DNA of 64,000 nucleotides from Bernardetia sp042180575 (lineage in GTDB: Bacteria > Bacteroidota > Bacteroidia > Cytophagales > Bernardetiaceae), in NCBI RefSeq assembly GCF_042180575.1, contig NZ_CP170094.1:4216001-4280000 (forward strand), written 5' to 3'. Below, piece after piece: positions 16,896 to 24,561 of this stretch (its first letter is position 1; every line of letters begins with the position of its first letter). A program made the position numbers and the translations under genes. Below the pieces are notes generated by a model, which was not told where the DNA came from, did no database searches, and saw only the letters and a program-made list of their open reading frames with translations.

Positions 16896-18080
16896 ATGCA
16901 AAAATTAACAATTAAAGTTTCTATCGTCTTATTGCTTTTATTTTCTTTAGGGATTTATTCTTGTAAAGAAAAAGAAACGGTCAGTCCAAACTCTCAAAAT
17001 ACAGTATTAAATCTCCCTGATGAGCCATTCAATTATTCAAATATTGATTTTCCTGCTCATTTCTCAGCTCCAGATTTACATGGAGGTCCTCAAAATTCGA
17101 TATTAAATAGTGATAATACACCAACTACAAATCAAATTACTGATGCAGGTGCAACACTCGGAAGGGTTTTGTTTTATGATAAAAATTTAAGTAAAAATGG
17201 TAGAGTGTCGTGTGCCTCATGTCATGTACAAGATAAAGGATTTTCAGACCCACGAGTTTTGAGTAAAGGTTTTGAGGGAGGAAATACTCGTAGGCATTCG
17301 ATGGGACTTACAAATGCTCGTTTTTATGGAAAAGGAACTTTTTTTTGGGATGAGAGAGCAGCTACTTTAGAAGAACAGGTTTTACTTCCTATCCAAGATG
17401 AGGTGGAAATGGGACTTACTTTGGATACACTTATTGCAAGAATTGAAGATGCTGATTACTATGAGCCACTTTTTGAAGATGCTTTTGGTGATAAAACAGT
17501 AACGACAGATAGAATTTCGAAATCATTAGCACAGTTTGTTAGAAGTTTGGTCAGTTATGAGAGCAAATACGATATTGGAAGAGCTGGTGTAAATAGAGCG
17601 ACAGAGCCTTTTAGTAACTTTACGGAAGAAGAAAATTTAGGTAAAATGTTGTTTTTAGATGCTTTTCCTTTGCGTGGTTTGGGTTGTACTACGTGCCACG
17701 GAACAGAAGCATTTATTACGCCTCAAAAATCAACAAACAATGGTTTGGATGCCGAATCGACAACAGATTTAGGAGTATATGAATCAACAGGAAGACCACA
17801 AGATATTGGAACTTTCAAAACTCCTTCGTTAAGAAATGTTGCGTTGCGTGCGCCTTACATGCACGATGGACGTTTTGCTACTTTGGCAGAGGTTATCGAA
17901 CATTATAATTCGGGAGTACAAGCACATCCAAACTTAGAAATAATTTTAAAAGACCCAGAAGGAAACCCAAGAAGAATGAATCTTTCACAAGAAGAAAAAG
18001 ATGCATTAGTAGCCTTTTTGAAAACACTAACAGATGAGAAATTTGTAGAAGATGAAAAGTTTAGTAATCCTTTTAGATAG
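16896..18080 (+). CDS. Di-haem cytochrome c peroxidase / MauG-type lipoprotein
   Basis: 394 residues with a lipobox IYSC (Cys23). Two c-haem sites are visible: CASCH (Cys106, Cys109, His110) and CTTCH (Cys264, Cys267, His268), the hallmark of bacterial di-haem peroxidases and MauG. GRVSCASCHVQDKGFSDPR is the classic first-haem segment, and the FKTPSLRNVALRAPYMHDGRFATL block near the C-terminus is also conserved. In the periplasm the enzyme reduces H2O2 with electrons from a small cytochrome, or oxidises a protein target as MauG does; the sequence does not separate the two. A bidirectional terminator follows. Confidence 0.9.
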   Translation: MQKLTIKVSIVLLLLFSLGIYSCKEKETVSPNSQNTVLNLPDEPFNYSNIDFPAHFSAPDLHGGPQNSILNSDNTPTTNQITDAGATLGRVLFYDKNLSKNGRVSCASCHVQDKGFSDPRVLSKGFEGGNTRRHSMGLTNARFYGKGTFFWDERAATLEEQVLLPIQDEVEMGLTLDTLIARIEDADYYEPLFEDAFGDKTVTTDRISKSLAQFVRSLVSYESKYDIGRAGVNRATEPFSNFTEEENLGKMLFLDAFPLRGLGCTTCHGTEAFITPQKSTNNGLDAESTTDLGVYESTGRPQDIGTFKTPSLRNVALRAPYMHDGRFATLAEVIEHYNSGVQAHPNLEIILKDPEGNPRRMNLSQEEKDALVAFLKTLTDEKFVEDEKFSNPFR

Positions 18081-18107
18081 AGAATAGAAATAAATATAAT
18101 AAAACGC

Positions 18108-18143
18108 AAAGCACAATTATTGTTTGACTAATTGTGCTTTTTT
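18108..18143. terminator. Bidirectional terminator
   Basis: AAAGCACAATTA (18108-18119) pairs with TAATTGTGCTTT (18129-18140) and T runs flank on both strands. It lies between the convergent peroxidase and CPBP genes. Confidence 0.8.
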
Positions 18144-18155
18144 GCTACTTCAATT

Positions 18156-18932
18156 TTACAATAATCGTTGTTTATTTACTTCAAAATGACTTCGTTTTTT
18201 AGCCATTCTGATTGTCCAAATGATAGAAATTAGGATTGTCATAATTCTAAAGATATTGCTATCTATTCCTCCAAGCGCATTGTTATTCGTTATTTCAAAA
18301 ATCCCCCAATACAAATTCATTAATAAATGGAGGAAAATAACTAACCATAAATTGTAATTCCATTCAGTAAAAAGCCACGCAAACCAAATTCCACCAACCG
18401 AAGTAACTGCCATTACGCCCAATGTATCTAATACATCATTGCCTTGCCAAAGATGTCCAATTCCAAAAACAAAAGCACTTACAAAAGCAGCAGGAATAAA
18501 CCCCCATTCCAAACGACGAAATAAAAGCCCAAACAAAAAAGCACGAAATACCAGTTCTTCACTAAAAGCAGGTAAAACAGAACTAGATAAGGCTTTGAGA
18601 AAAGTAAAGTTTTGAGGTAAGAAATTACCTATCAAAAAATAGCCTACAAGCATAGGAAGTGTACACAAAAAAGCAATTTCAATTCCTTTCAAAAATCCGT
18701 TGTTCAATCCAATTTCGGTAGTCAGCTTTTTCCTAAACCAAACCAAACAGACAATCAAAATAATTCCAATTTCCCAACCATAAACATAGAGTAATTTTTG
18801 CCATAATTCATCTAAGTTTTGGCTAGAAAATCCAGTTAGTTTTTCAATCCAACTTCTAACATAATTAGCTATCAAAAAAATCAAAATGATAAAAAACGCT
18901 TCTTTCTGAAAATAACGAGATTGTGATTTCAT
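18156..18932 (-). CDS. CPBP-family intramembrane metalloprotease (CAAX-type)
   Basis: 258 residues with about seven membrane helices. The three catalytic motifs of the CPBP/Rce1 family are present: EELVFR (Glu125, Glu126, Arg130), FGIGH (His160) and HLLMN (His202, Asn206). These glutamate-activated intramembrane proteases cleave prenylated proteins in eukaryotes; bacterial members act in bacteriocin immunity, protein scaffolding or unknown processing. All catalytic residues are intact, so activity is expected. The target is unknown. Convergent with the peroxidase gene. Confidence 0.9.
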   Translation of the reverse strand: MKSQSRYFQKEAFFIILIFLIANYVRSWIEKLTGFSSQNLDELWQKLLYVYGWEIGIILIVCLVWFRKKLTTEIGLNNGFLKGIEIAFLCTLPMLVGYFLIGNFLPQNFTFLKALSSSVLPAFSEELVFRAFLFGLLFRRLEWGFIPAAFVSAFVFGIGHLWQGNDVLDTLGVMAVTSVGGIWFAWLFTEWNYNLWLVIFLHLLMNLYWGIFEITNNNALGGIDSNIFRIMTILISIIWTIRMAKKRSHFEVNKQRLL

Positions 18933-19151
18933 CTTTTTTAAAATTAGAATTTGATTTTTGTAATTTAATTTAACAAAGAATATTTTACACTAAAATAAGA
19001 TTTTTTGATAAAAAACACACTTTTTTTCTGCTGTCTATCTATTGTCTATATGTCTTTTTTGTTAATTATGATTAAAAATTCTTTATTACATTATTATTTT
19101 TAAAAATAGAATCTATATGCCACGTTACTTTACAATCAAATTTTTGAACTT

Positions 19152-20489
19152 ATGGACAGACGAAATTTTTTAAAACAATCTGCTTTAGTTTCTCTAGGTG
19201 GATTACTTTTACCTTCTACTTTTTTATCTTCTTGTAGTAAGGATACGCTTTTTGAAGAAACAGATTATGATGGAAAAGTTACCATTATTGGCGCAGGTGC
19301 AGCAGGTCTTTATGCAGCTTATGTTTTAAAGTCAAAAGGAATTGATTTTGAGATTTTGGAGGCAAGTAACAAATACGGTGGACGTGTCGGAAAGCTAGAT
19401 ACATTTGCTAATTTTCCAATTGATTTGGGAGCGCAATGGATGCACGGAACAAATACTATTTTAGGAGATATTGCTCTTAAATCAAAAACAAAAATTACGG
19501 TTGATGAATCCGAAGCTGTTTTTTGGTTTCAGAATCAGCTTGTAGAATCTTTGCCAAAAGATATTTCTATTTTTAGTGGCGAAGATTTGCCTGATGTTTC
19601 TTATCAAGAATATGCCTCTCAAAAAGGCTTTGGAGAAGAATACAAATATATTGTAGAAAATATTGCAGGTGACCAAGGAGCAGCAGCAGCAAGACTTTCA
19701 GCCAAATACAATGGTATTGATGAAGAAAAACTCAATTCGGGCGATGATGATTTGAAGTTTGAAGAAACCTTTTTTGATTTTATTGATAGAGAAATTGCTG
19801 TTCATGTAAAAGACAAAATTCAGTTGAATACTATTGTCAAAAAAATAGATTATTCTTCTGATAAAATTTCTATTACAGATAGCAATAATAGCGTTTATAC
19901 GACTGATAAAGTAATTATTACCGTTCCTATTACCATTTTACAAGACGGAGATATTGAGTTTTCTCCTGTTTTACCGAGCGCACAAACGGCAGCTTTTAAT
20001 AAAATTGGAATGGATGCAGGAATGAAAGTATTTATGAAATTTAGTTCAAGATTTTACGAACAAAATATCATCGGAGGAGAAGTTTGTGCAGCTTATGCAG
20101 ATGATAGCGTAGGAAAATCTGCTAATGACAACGTGCTTTTAGGGTTTGTAATGGGCATACAAGCCGAAGAACTTACAGCTTTAGGAAGTGATGAAGCGAT
20201 TGTAAATGCACTTTTAGCAGAACTAGACACGATGTATGAAGGACAAGCAACAGCAAGTTTTATAGATTCTCACGTCGAAAACTGGACAACCAATCCGTTT
20301 GTAAAAGGTGCATATTCGTACAGCAGCGTAGGCATAGGCGATGCAAGAAAAGAAGCAGCCAAACCAGTAAACGATAAATTATTTTTTGCAGGAGAGGCGA
20401 TGGCAGCAACAGGTTATCAATCGGTACAAGGTGCAGTCGAAACGGGTTATAGAGAAGTAATCAATCTTTTAAATACGGTCAAAAAATAA
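19152..20489 (+). CDS. Flavin-containing amine oxidase, Tat-exported
   Basis: 445 residues. The N-terminus MDRRNFLKQSALVSLGG has a twin-arginine motif (RRNFLK), and a lipobox-like LSSC (Cys28) follows, so export of a folded, possibly lipid-anchored flavoprotein is likely. The FAD dinucleotide motif GAGAAG (47-52) is followed by ILEASNKYGGRVG, and a C-terminal FFAGEAMAATGYQSVQGAVETGYREV closes the FAD site as in monoamine oxidases. It would oxidise an amine (polyamine, monoamine or amino acid) with O2. Substrate unknown. A pair of palindromic repeats follows the stop. Confidence 0.88.
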   Translation: MDRRNFLKQSALVSLGGLLLPSTFLSSCSKDTLFEETDYDGKVTIIGAGAAGLYAAYVLKSKGIDFEILEASNKYGGRVGKLDTFANFPIDLGAQWMHGTNTILGDIALKSKTKITVDESEAVFWFQNQLVESLPKDISIFSGEDLPDVSYQEYASQKGFGEEYKYIVENIAGDQGAAAARLSAKYNGIDEEKLNSGDDDLKFEETFFDFIDREIAVHVKDKIQLNTIVKKIDYSSDKISITDSNNSVYTTDKVIITVPITILQDGDIEFSPVLPSAQTAAFNKIGMDAGMKVFMKFSSRFYEQNIIGGEVCAAYADDSVGKSANDNVLLGFVMGIQAEELTALGSDEAIVNALLAELDTMYEGQATASFIDSHVENWTTNPFVKGAYSYSSVGIGDARKEAAKPVNDKLFFAGEAMAATGYQSVQGAVETGYREVINLLNTVKK

Positions 20490-20501
20490 TATTTCTCTAA
20501 T

Positions 20502-20530
20502 CCTCGTTGACGGCAACGCCTCAACGACGG
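20502..20530. repeat. CCTCGTTGACGG repeat, unit 1
   Basis: A unit containing CCTCGTTGACGG and CCTCAACGACGG, which are near-complements through their GTTG/CAAC centres. Related to the units at 20562-20593 and 21304-21334. Confidence 0.65.
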
Positions 20531-20561
20531 TTTATTTTATTCTACTTTTAAATCTTTTTCT

Positions 20562-20593
20562 AACCGTCAACGAGGCTTTGCCGTCGTTGAGGT
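20562..20593. repeat. CCTCGTTGACGG repeat, unit 2 (inverted)
   Basis: Inverted relative to unit 1, so the two can form a long hairpin over about 90 nt between the amine oxidase and the next gene. Confidence 0.65.
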
Positions 20594-20605
20594 AAAAATA
20601 ATTAT

Positions 20606-21292
20606 ATGAAAAATAAATTCGTTTTTTCCTGTTTATCAATCTTCTTGATTGCTTTTTGCCTTACTTTTCTAGCCCAAAAATCAATGGCTCAACAGCTTCG
20701 TTTTGGTGTAAGTTATACCTATTTGTATTCCAAATTATTGAATCAAAATATTCAAACCTATAACTTTAGTCGTCCTTTTTTGGAGAAAAAACAGCCTTTA
20801 CTTACTCACGGTTTTGGTTTTTCTTTATCTTATCTTTTTGGCTCGTCTTCTGATTTTTCTCACGGTATAGGTTTGTCTTATTCTCGTTTTGGAAGTAGCG
20901 CAGAAAATGATGGACTTAATTCTAGTTTTAATCAAAGTTTTGCCAAATTAGGTTATATTTTTCACTATCAACAAAATGAAAGTCCTTTTTATATAGAGTT
21001 ACAACTGTCTGGTATTGGTGGAATGTTGGGAAGACAAATTAATGATGAAGCTTTTGAGTTTGATGGAGAAATGGCACGAGTTTATGGAATTGGAGGACAT
21101 ATAGGGCTAAGAACAGGCTACGAATTTGCGCTTAGTGATAAATTATTTTTATCTCCTTTTGTAGATGTCGGCTATGCCCCTTATTTTTATTCGCCAAATA
21201 CAGAAAGCATTTTGAACCAAACAACAGAACTTATTAGTGAAGAAGAACCTTCTCTTGTGAATGCTTCTTTTGGGATTATTTTGCGTAGATAA
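20606..21292 (+). CDS. Exported outer-membrane beta-barrel-like protein
   Basis: 228 residues with a signal peptide (hydrophobic 11-25, cleavage near SMAQ). The remainder carries repeated amphipathic strands rich in Tyr, Phe, Ser and Gly (FGVSYTYLYSKLL, GFGFSLSYLFGSS, GLRTGYEFAL) and ends FGIILRR, consistent with an 8- to 10-stranded barrel of the OmpA/OprF-like size class, without a recognisable OmpA domain. The gene is bracketed on both sides by members of the CCTCGTTGACGG palindrome family, which may make its mRNA a discrete, hairpin-capped unit. Confidence 0.65.
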   Translation: MKNKFVFSCLSIFLIAFCLTFLAQKSMAQQLRFGVSYTYLYSKLLNQNIQTYNFSRPFLEKKQPLLTHGFGFSLSYLFGSSSDFSHGIGLSYSRFGSSAENDGLNSSFNQSFAKLGYIFHYQQNESPFYIELQLSGIGGMLGRQINDEAFEFDGEMARVYGIGGHIGLRTGYEFALSDKLFLSPFVDVGYAPYFYSPNTESILNQTTELISEEEPSLVNASFGIILRR

Positions 21293-21303
21293 TTTTCTAT
21301 TTT

Positions 21304-21334
21304 ACCTCGTTGACGGTAAAGCCTCAACGACGGT
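21304..21334. repeat. CCTCGTTGACGG repeat, unit 3
   Basis: The same unit as at 20502-20530 with minor changes, 12 bp after the barrel gene. Confidence 0.65.
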
Positions 21335-21389
21335 TTAATTGTAACTGAAAGTCTATTTTTAGTCTTTCAGTTTTTTATTATTTAACAAT

Positions 21390-21405
21390 AACTAAAAGAT
21401 TAGTT
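21390..21405. promoter_or_regulatory. BlaI-type operator 1
   Basis: A perfect dyad AACTAA-AAGA-TTAGTT upstream of the -33 box of the blaI promoter. Its architecture is shared with the dyad 58 bp downstream. Confidence 0.7.
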
Positions 21406-21411
21406 GTAAAG

Positions 21412-21443
21412 TTTGTTTCTTTAGTTTTAATATCGTAGGTTTG
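21412..21443 (+). promoter_or_regulatory. Promoter of the blaI-blaR1 operon
   Basis: TTTG (21412-21415), a 20-nt spacer and TAGGTTTG (21436-21443) match the Bacteroidota promoter. The expected start point near 21450 falls inside operator 2. Confidence 0.65.
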
Positions 21444-21446
21444 TAT

Positions 21447-21464
21447 CAACTAAAGAATTAGTTG
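21447..21464. promoter_or_regulatory. BlaI-type operator 2
   Basis: A perfect dyad CAACTAA-AGAA-TTAGTTG covering the predicted transcription start. Binding here would block initiation. Confidence 0.72.
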
Positions 21465-21532
21465 TTTTTAAAGCGACTCAGTTTTTTAAAAAATATTTCT
21501 CAATTTTTAATCTTTATTCCCCTCTGCCGTTG

Positions 21533-21548
21533 TTGGTGTCCTTACCAA
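21533..21548. repeat. Small TTGGT/ACCAA palindrome before blaI
   Basis: TTGGT and ACCAA arms around GTCCTT, within the blaI leader. It resembles the TTGGTGTCC palindromes at 27425-27442 and 27483-27500. Confidence 0.4.
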
Positions 21549-21567
21549 TGACATAAAATTACCCACT

Positions 21568-21948
21568 ATGCAAGAACTCACAAAAGCCGAAGAAAAAATT
21601 ATGCAACTCCTTTGGGATGCAGAAAAAGCATTTGTAAAAGAATTAATAGAAAAAATTGAAGGCAAAAAGCCAAGTTATACTACCGTTTCGACAATTATCA
21701 GAATATTAGAAACCAAAAAGTTTGTCGGACATAAAGCCTACGGAAATACACATCAGTATTTTCCATTAGTAAGCCGAGAAGAGTATGCAAAATTTGCGAC
21801 TAGAAGCGTTTTGGATAGATATTTTGATGGTTCATTCAAAAAGCTAGTTTCCTTTTTTGCCAAAAAAGAAGAAATAGATATTGACGAGCTAGACGACATT
21901 ATGAAAATGATGGAAAAAGAAGAAGAGAGAAAAGACAACAAAAAATAA
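21568..21948 (+). CDS. BlaI/MecI/CopY-family winged-helix repressor
   Basis: 126 residues. The N-terminal winged helix (LTKAEEKIMQLLWDAEKAFVKELIEKI, then KPSYTTVSTIIRILETKKFV) matches BlaI/MecI, where TTVSTII forms the recognition helix. The C-terminal helical dimer domain (residues about 75-126) is Lys/Glu-rich. In this family a membrane metalloprotease partner, encoded directly downstream here, relieves repression after sensing a signal. Two matching dyads flank the gene's own promoter, so autoregulation is expected. Genes other than this pair may be targets; none has the same dyad in this window. Confidence 0.92.
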   Translation: MQELTKAEEKIMQLLWDAEKAFVKELIEKIEGKKPSYTTVSTIIRILETKKFVGHKAYGNTHQYFPLVSREEYAKFATRSVLDRYFDGSFKKLVSFFAKKEEIDIDELDDIMKMMEKEEERKDNKK

Positions 21949-21957
21949 TTGAAAAAC

Positions 21958-21991
21958 AAATTATCAGACACTTCAAAGTGTCTGATAATTT
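21958..21991. terminator. 16-bp perfect hairpin between blaI and blaR1
   Basis: Left arm 21958-21973, 2-nt loop, right arm 21976-21991, perfectly complementary (core TATCAGACACTT). No U-tract follows. It may lower expression of blaR1 relative to blaI, or protect the blaI mRNA end. Confidence 0.6.
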
Positions 21992-22047
21992 AGTGAAACA
22001 AAAAAACACTGAATTTAACTAATAATTTATCACTAATCACTGTTTAC

Positions 22048-23628
22048 ATGAAACTACTATTTTTTGATTATCTATTGCAATGTAGTTTGTTTTTGGTTCT
22101 GCTTTATATTCCTTATTTTCTGTTCTTGAAAAATGAAACCTTCTTTGGTTTGAATAGAAAATACTTGGTTTTGGCATTGCTACTGACGTTGATTTTACCT
22201 TTTTTTCCACTTAATATTTCAAACATTTCTAAATTTTTAGGATTGTTTTTTCAAAATCCAGAAGCTGTAACTGTTCCAGAAATTGATATTTTTTTAGCGT
22301 ATGGAGATGCAATAAATAATGCAACAACAGAAACCACGACAAGTATTTTTTCTGAACCTTTTACGTGGGTTTTTCTGATTTATACTTTGGGAGTTTTGGT
22401 AATTTTTATTAGAATTTTATTAGGCTTATCAATGATTTTGAAACTGTATTTTACAGGAAAAAGAAGCAAAAAACAACATTTTACACTCATAGAAACGACA
22501 TCAGAAACCGAACCTTTTTCTTTCTTTAATTGGGTTTTTATTTCTGCCACTAATGATTTCTCAGAGTCAGAGCAAAATGAAATTATTGCTCACGAAAAAG
22601 CACATGTCAGACAAAAACACGCATTAGATTTGCTTTTGATTGAGTTTTTGGGACTTCTTTTGTGGTTCAATCCTCTTATTTATTTCTACAAAAAAGCATT
22701 GAGAGATACACATGAGTATCTTGCTGATAAAGAAACGATTACTCATTTTTCTGATAAAAAGCAGTATCTCAATCTTCTAATCAACCAACATTTTATAGGT
22801 AGAAACCTGCCTTTTGTTACCAAGTTTCATCAGTATTCATTACTTAAAAAACGTGTAACTATGATTACTAAATCGCCTTCTCGCCAAATCGCAAAGCTCA
22901 AAATTATGCTTGCCGTTCCTGCTCTTTTCTTGTGTGTCTTTATGACCAGTTGTTTGAAAGAATATGTTGATATTTCGGAGCGTTCAGAAGTTTCTAATAA
23001 TGATTTTGCAGGTTCTTTTCCAAAAGAATATACCACAAAAAAGTCGTATCAAATTCGTAAATCAACTACTTTAGATATAAATATAGAAGAGGATAAAAAT
23101 TATGTAATTCGTCTTTTTCCTGCTGATAATTATGAAGGAGTTGAAATGAAATTGATTGATGAAAAAGGTAAAGAATTTGGACGTAATCATTATGCTGAAG
23201 AAGAAGAGTACTATGATAGAGATTTATCGTTTAGTACTACTTCTGGAAAATATAAATTAGAAATAACATTACCAGAAGATAAAAAGAATATTTCTGTAGT
23301 AATTGCTTCTCGTGAGCTAACAGAAGACGAAAAACCTAAAATAGATGCAGAAGGATTTACAAGAGTAAAAGTCTATGACCTCAAGAAAAATAAAGAAGAA
23401 TACACATGTGTTTTTTCTGCTGGAACAAGCTATAAACTTACTTTTGCAGAGGGAAATATGAAAGCTCAATTAGTAAATGAAGATAAAGACAAAGTACTCT
23501 TCGATTTCACTTCTACTTCAAATGAAAAGACTAAAGTGTTTACGATTTCAGAAACGGCAATCTATTATTTTAATATGGAAAAAGAAGGAACAGAAACTAA
23601 AAATGTTGAAATTGCTTTCAAACGATAA
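22048..23628 (+). CDS. BlaR1-like M56 membrane metallopeptidase
   Basis: 526 residues. Four membrane helices (about 5-27, 37-57, 105-130 and 280-305) flank a cytosolic M56 peptidase domain with HEKAH (His182, Glu183, His186) and the distal HEYLADKE acid segment. The region after the last helix (from about residue 305, beginning with a lipobox-like TSC) is an exported sensor of about 220 residues, beta-rich, not a penicillin-binding domain. The protein would cleave the adjacent repressor when its exported part detects a signal. The lack of a PBP-type sensor makes a ligand other than beta-lactam likely. Confidence 0.85.
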   Translation: MKLLFFDYLLQCSLFLVLLYIPYFLFLKNETFFGLNRKYLVLALLLTLILPFFPLNISNISKFLGLFFQNPEAVTVPEIDIFLAYGDAINNATTETTTSIFSEPFTWVFLIYTLGVLVIFIRILLGLSMILKLYFTGKRSKKQHFTLIETTSETEPFSFFNWVFISATNDFSESEQNEIIAHEKAHVRQKHALDLLLIEFLGLLLWFNPLIYFYKKALRDTHEYLADKETITHFSDKKQYLNLLINQHFIGRNLPFVTKFHQYSLLKKRVTMITKSPSRQIAKLKIMLAVPALFLCVFMTSCLKEYVDISERSEVSNNDFAGSFPKEYTTKKSYQIRKSTTLDINIEEDKNYVIRLFPADNYEGVEMKLIDEKGKEFGRNHYAEEEEYYDRDLSFSTTSGKYKLEITLPEDKKNISVVIASRELTEDEKPKIDAEGFTRVKVYDLKKNKEEYTCVFSAGTSYKLTFAEGNMKAQLVNEDKDKVLFDFTSTSNEKTKVFTISETAIYYFNMEKEGTETKNVEIAFKR

Positions 23629-23673
23629 ATTAAAAGTTTGTGTCCAAAAAACACAAGTTATTTAAGGGGAATG

Positions 23674-23707
23674 AAAAAAGTGTGAACAATTTTGTTTACA
23701 CTTTTTT
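23674..23707. terminator. Bidirectional hairpin terminator after blaR1
   Basis: The 16-nt arms (23674-23689 and 23692-23707) match at 15 of 16 positions and end in A6/T6 runs. The -33 box of the lolD promoter is buried in the loop and right arm. Confidence 0.75.
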
Positions 23708-23722
23708 GTAATTGTATCTTTG
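23691..23722 (+). promoter_or_regulatory. Promoter of the LolD-type ATPase gene
   Basis: TTTG (23691-23694), 20 nt, TATCTTTG (23715-23722). Transcription would begin near 23729, which rules out any translation start upstream of the ATG at 23751. Confidence 0.75.
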
Positions 23723-23750
23723 CAAAACAAAAACTAGAAAAAATACATCT

Positions 23751-24404
23751 ATGCTCATCGCCAAAAACATAGTCAAAAAATACGGTTCATTGGAAGTCTT
23801 GCAAGGAATTGATTTATCGATTGCCAAAAAAGAAGTAGTAGCAATTACAGGTTCTTCGGGAGCAGGAAAATCTACACTTTTGCATATTTTGGGAACGCTA
23901 GATGCCCCAGATGGAGGCGAAATAATCATCAATGGAGTAGAAATTCAGAAACTAAAATCGAATAAATTAGCTACTTTCAGAAATCAAGAAATCGGATTTA
24001 TTTTTCAATTTCATAATTTACTACCCGAGTTTTCAGCTTTAGAAAATGTCTGTATGCCTGCTTTTATTGGTAAAAAATCTGTCAAAGAAGCTGAAAAAAA
24101 AGCTGCTGAACTCTTAGACCGTTTCGGAATTTTGGATAGAAAAGACCACAAACCTTCTGAGCTTTCAGGAGGTGAACAGCAGCGTGTAGCCGTCGCAAGA
24201 GCATTGATAAATTCCCCAGCCTTAGTTTTTGCAGACGAACCTAGTGGAAACCTTGATAGTAAAAATGCAGATGAACTGCACAAACTTTTTTTTACATTAA
24301 GAGAAGAATTTAGCCAAACGTTCGTTATTGTTACACATAACCCTGAACTGGCAAAAATGGCAGATAGAGAAATAGTTTTGCAAAAAGGATTAGTTGTTGC
24401 ATAA
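23751..24404 (+). CDS. lolD: ABC transporter ATPase, LolD type
   Basis: 217 residues from the ATG at 23751, chosen because it lies just after the predicted transcription start. Walker A GSSGAGKST, Q-loop FQFHNLLPEFSALENV, signature LSGGEQQRVAVARAL and Walker B LVFADEP are all intact. The HNLLPEFSALENV Q-loop region and short length are typical of the LolD/MacB-type group, in which LolD with LolC/E extracts lipoproteins from the inner membrane. The permease genes are not adjacent, so the partner is unknown and a general MacB-like export role is an alternative. Confidence 0.85.
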   Translation: MLIAKNIVKKYGSLEVLQGIDLSIAKKEVVAITGSSGAGKSTLLHILGTLDAPDGGEIIINGVEIQKLKSNKLATFRNQEIGFIFQFHNLLPEFSALENVCMPAFIGKKSVKEAEKKAAELLDRFGILDRKDHKPSELSGGEQQRVAVARALINSPALVFADEPSGNLDSKNADELHKLFFTLREEFSQTFVIVTHNPELAKMADREIVLQKGLVVA

Positions 24405-24561
24405 CTCTAATTACGAATTTTATTTTTTGTAAACGATTTTTTTTGTAATTTGTAATTGTATATATTTAATGCAAACGAAGGTGTAATGTTTAATTTACAC
24501 TATTTCTAATCTGTAATTGAATTTACCATAATCCGTAATTTTTAATTCGTAATTGAATAAA

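Noticed and set aside
24405..24561. Repeated GTAATT words as a possible regulatory array
   Set aside because: They are irregularly spaced AT-rich motifs without dyad symmetry and are most likely slippage-type spacer.
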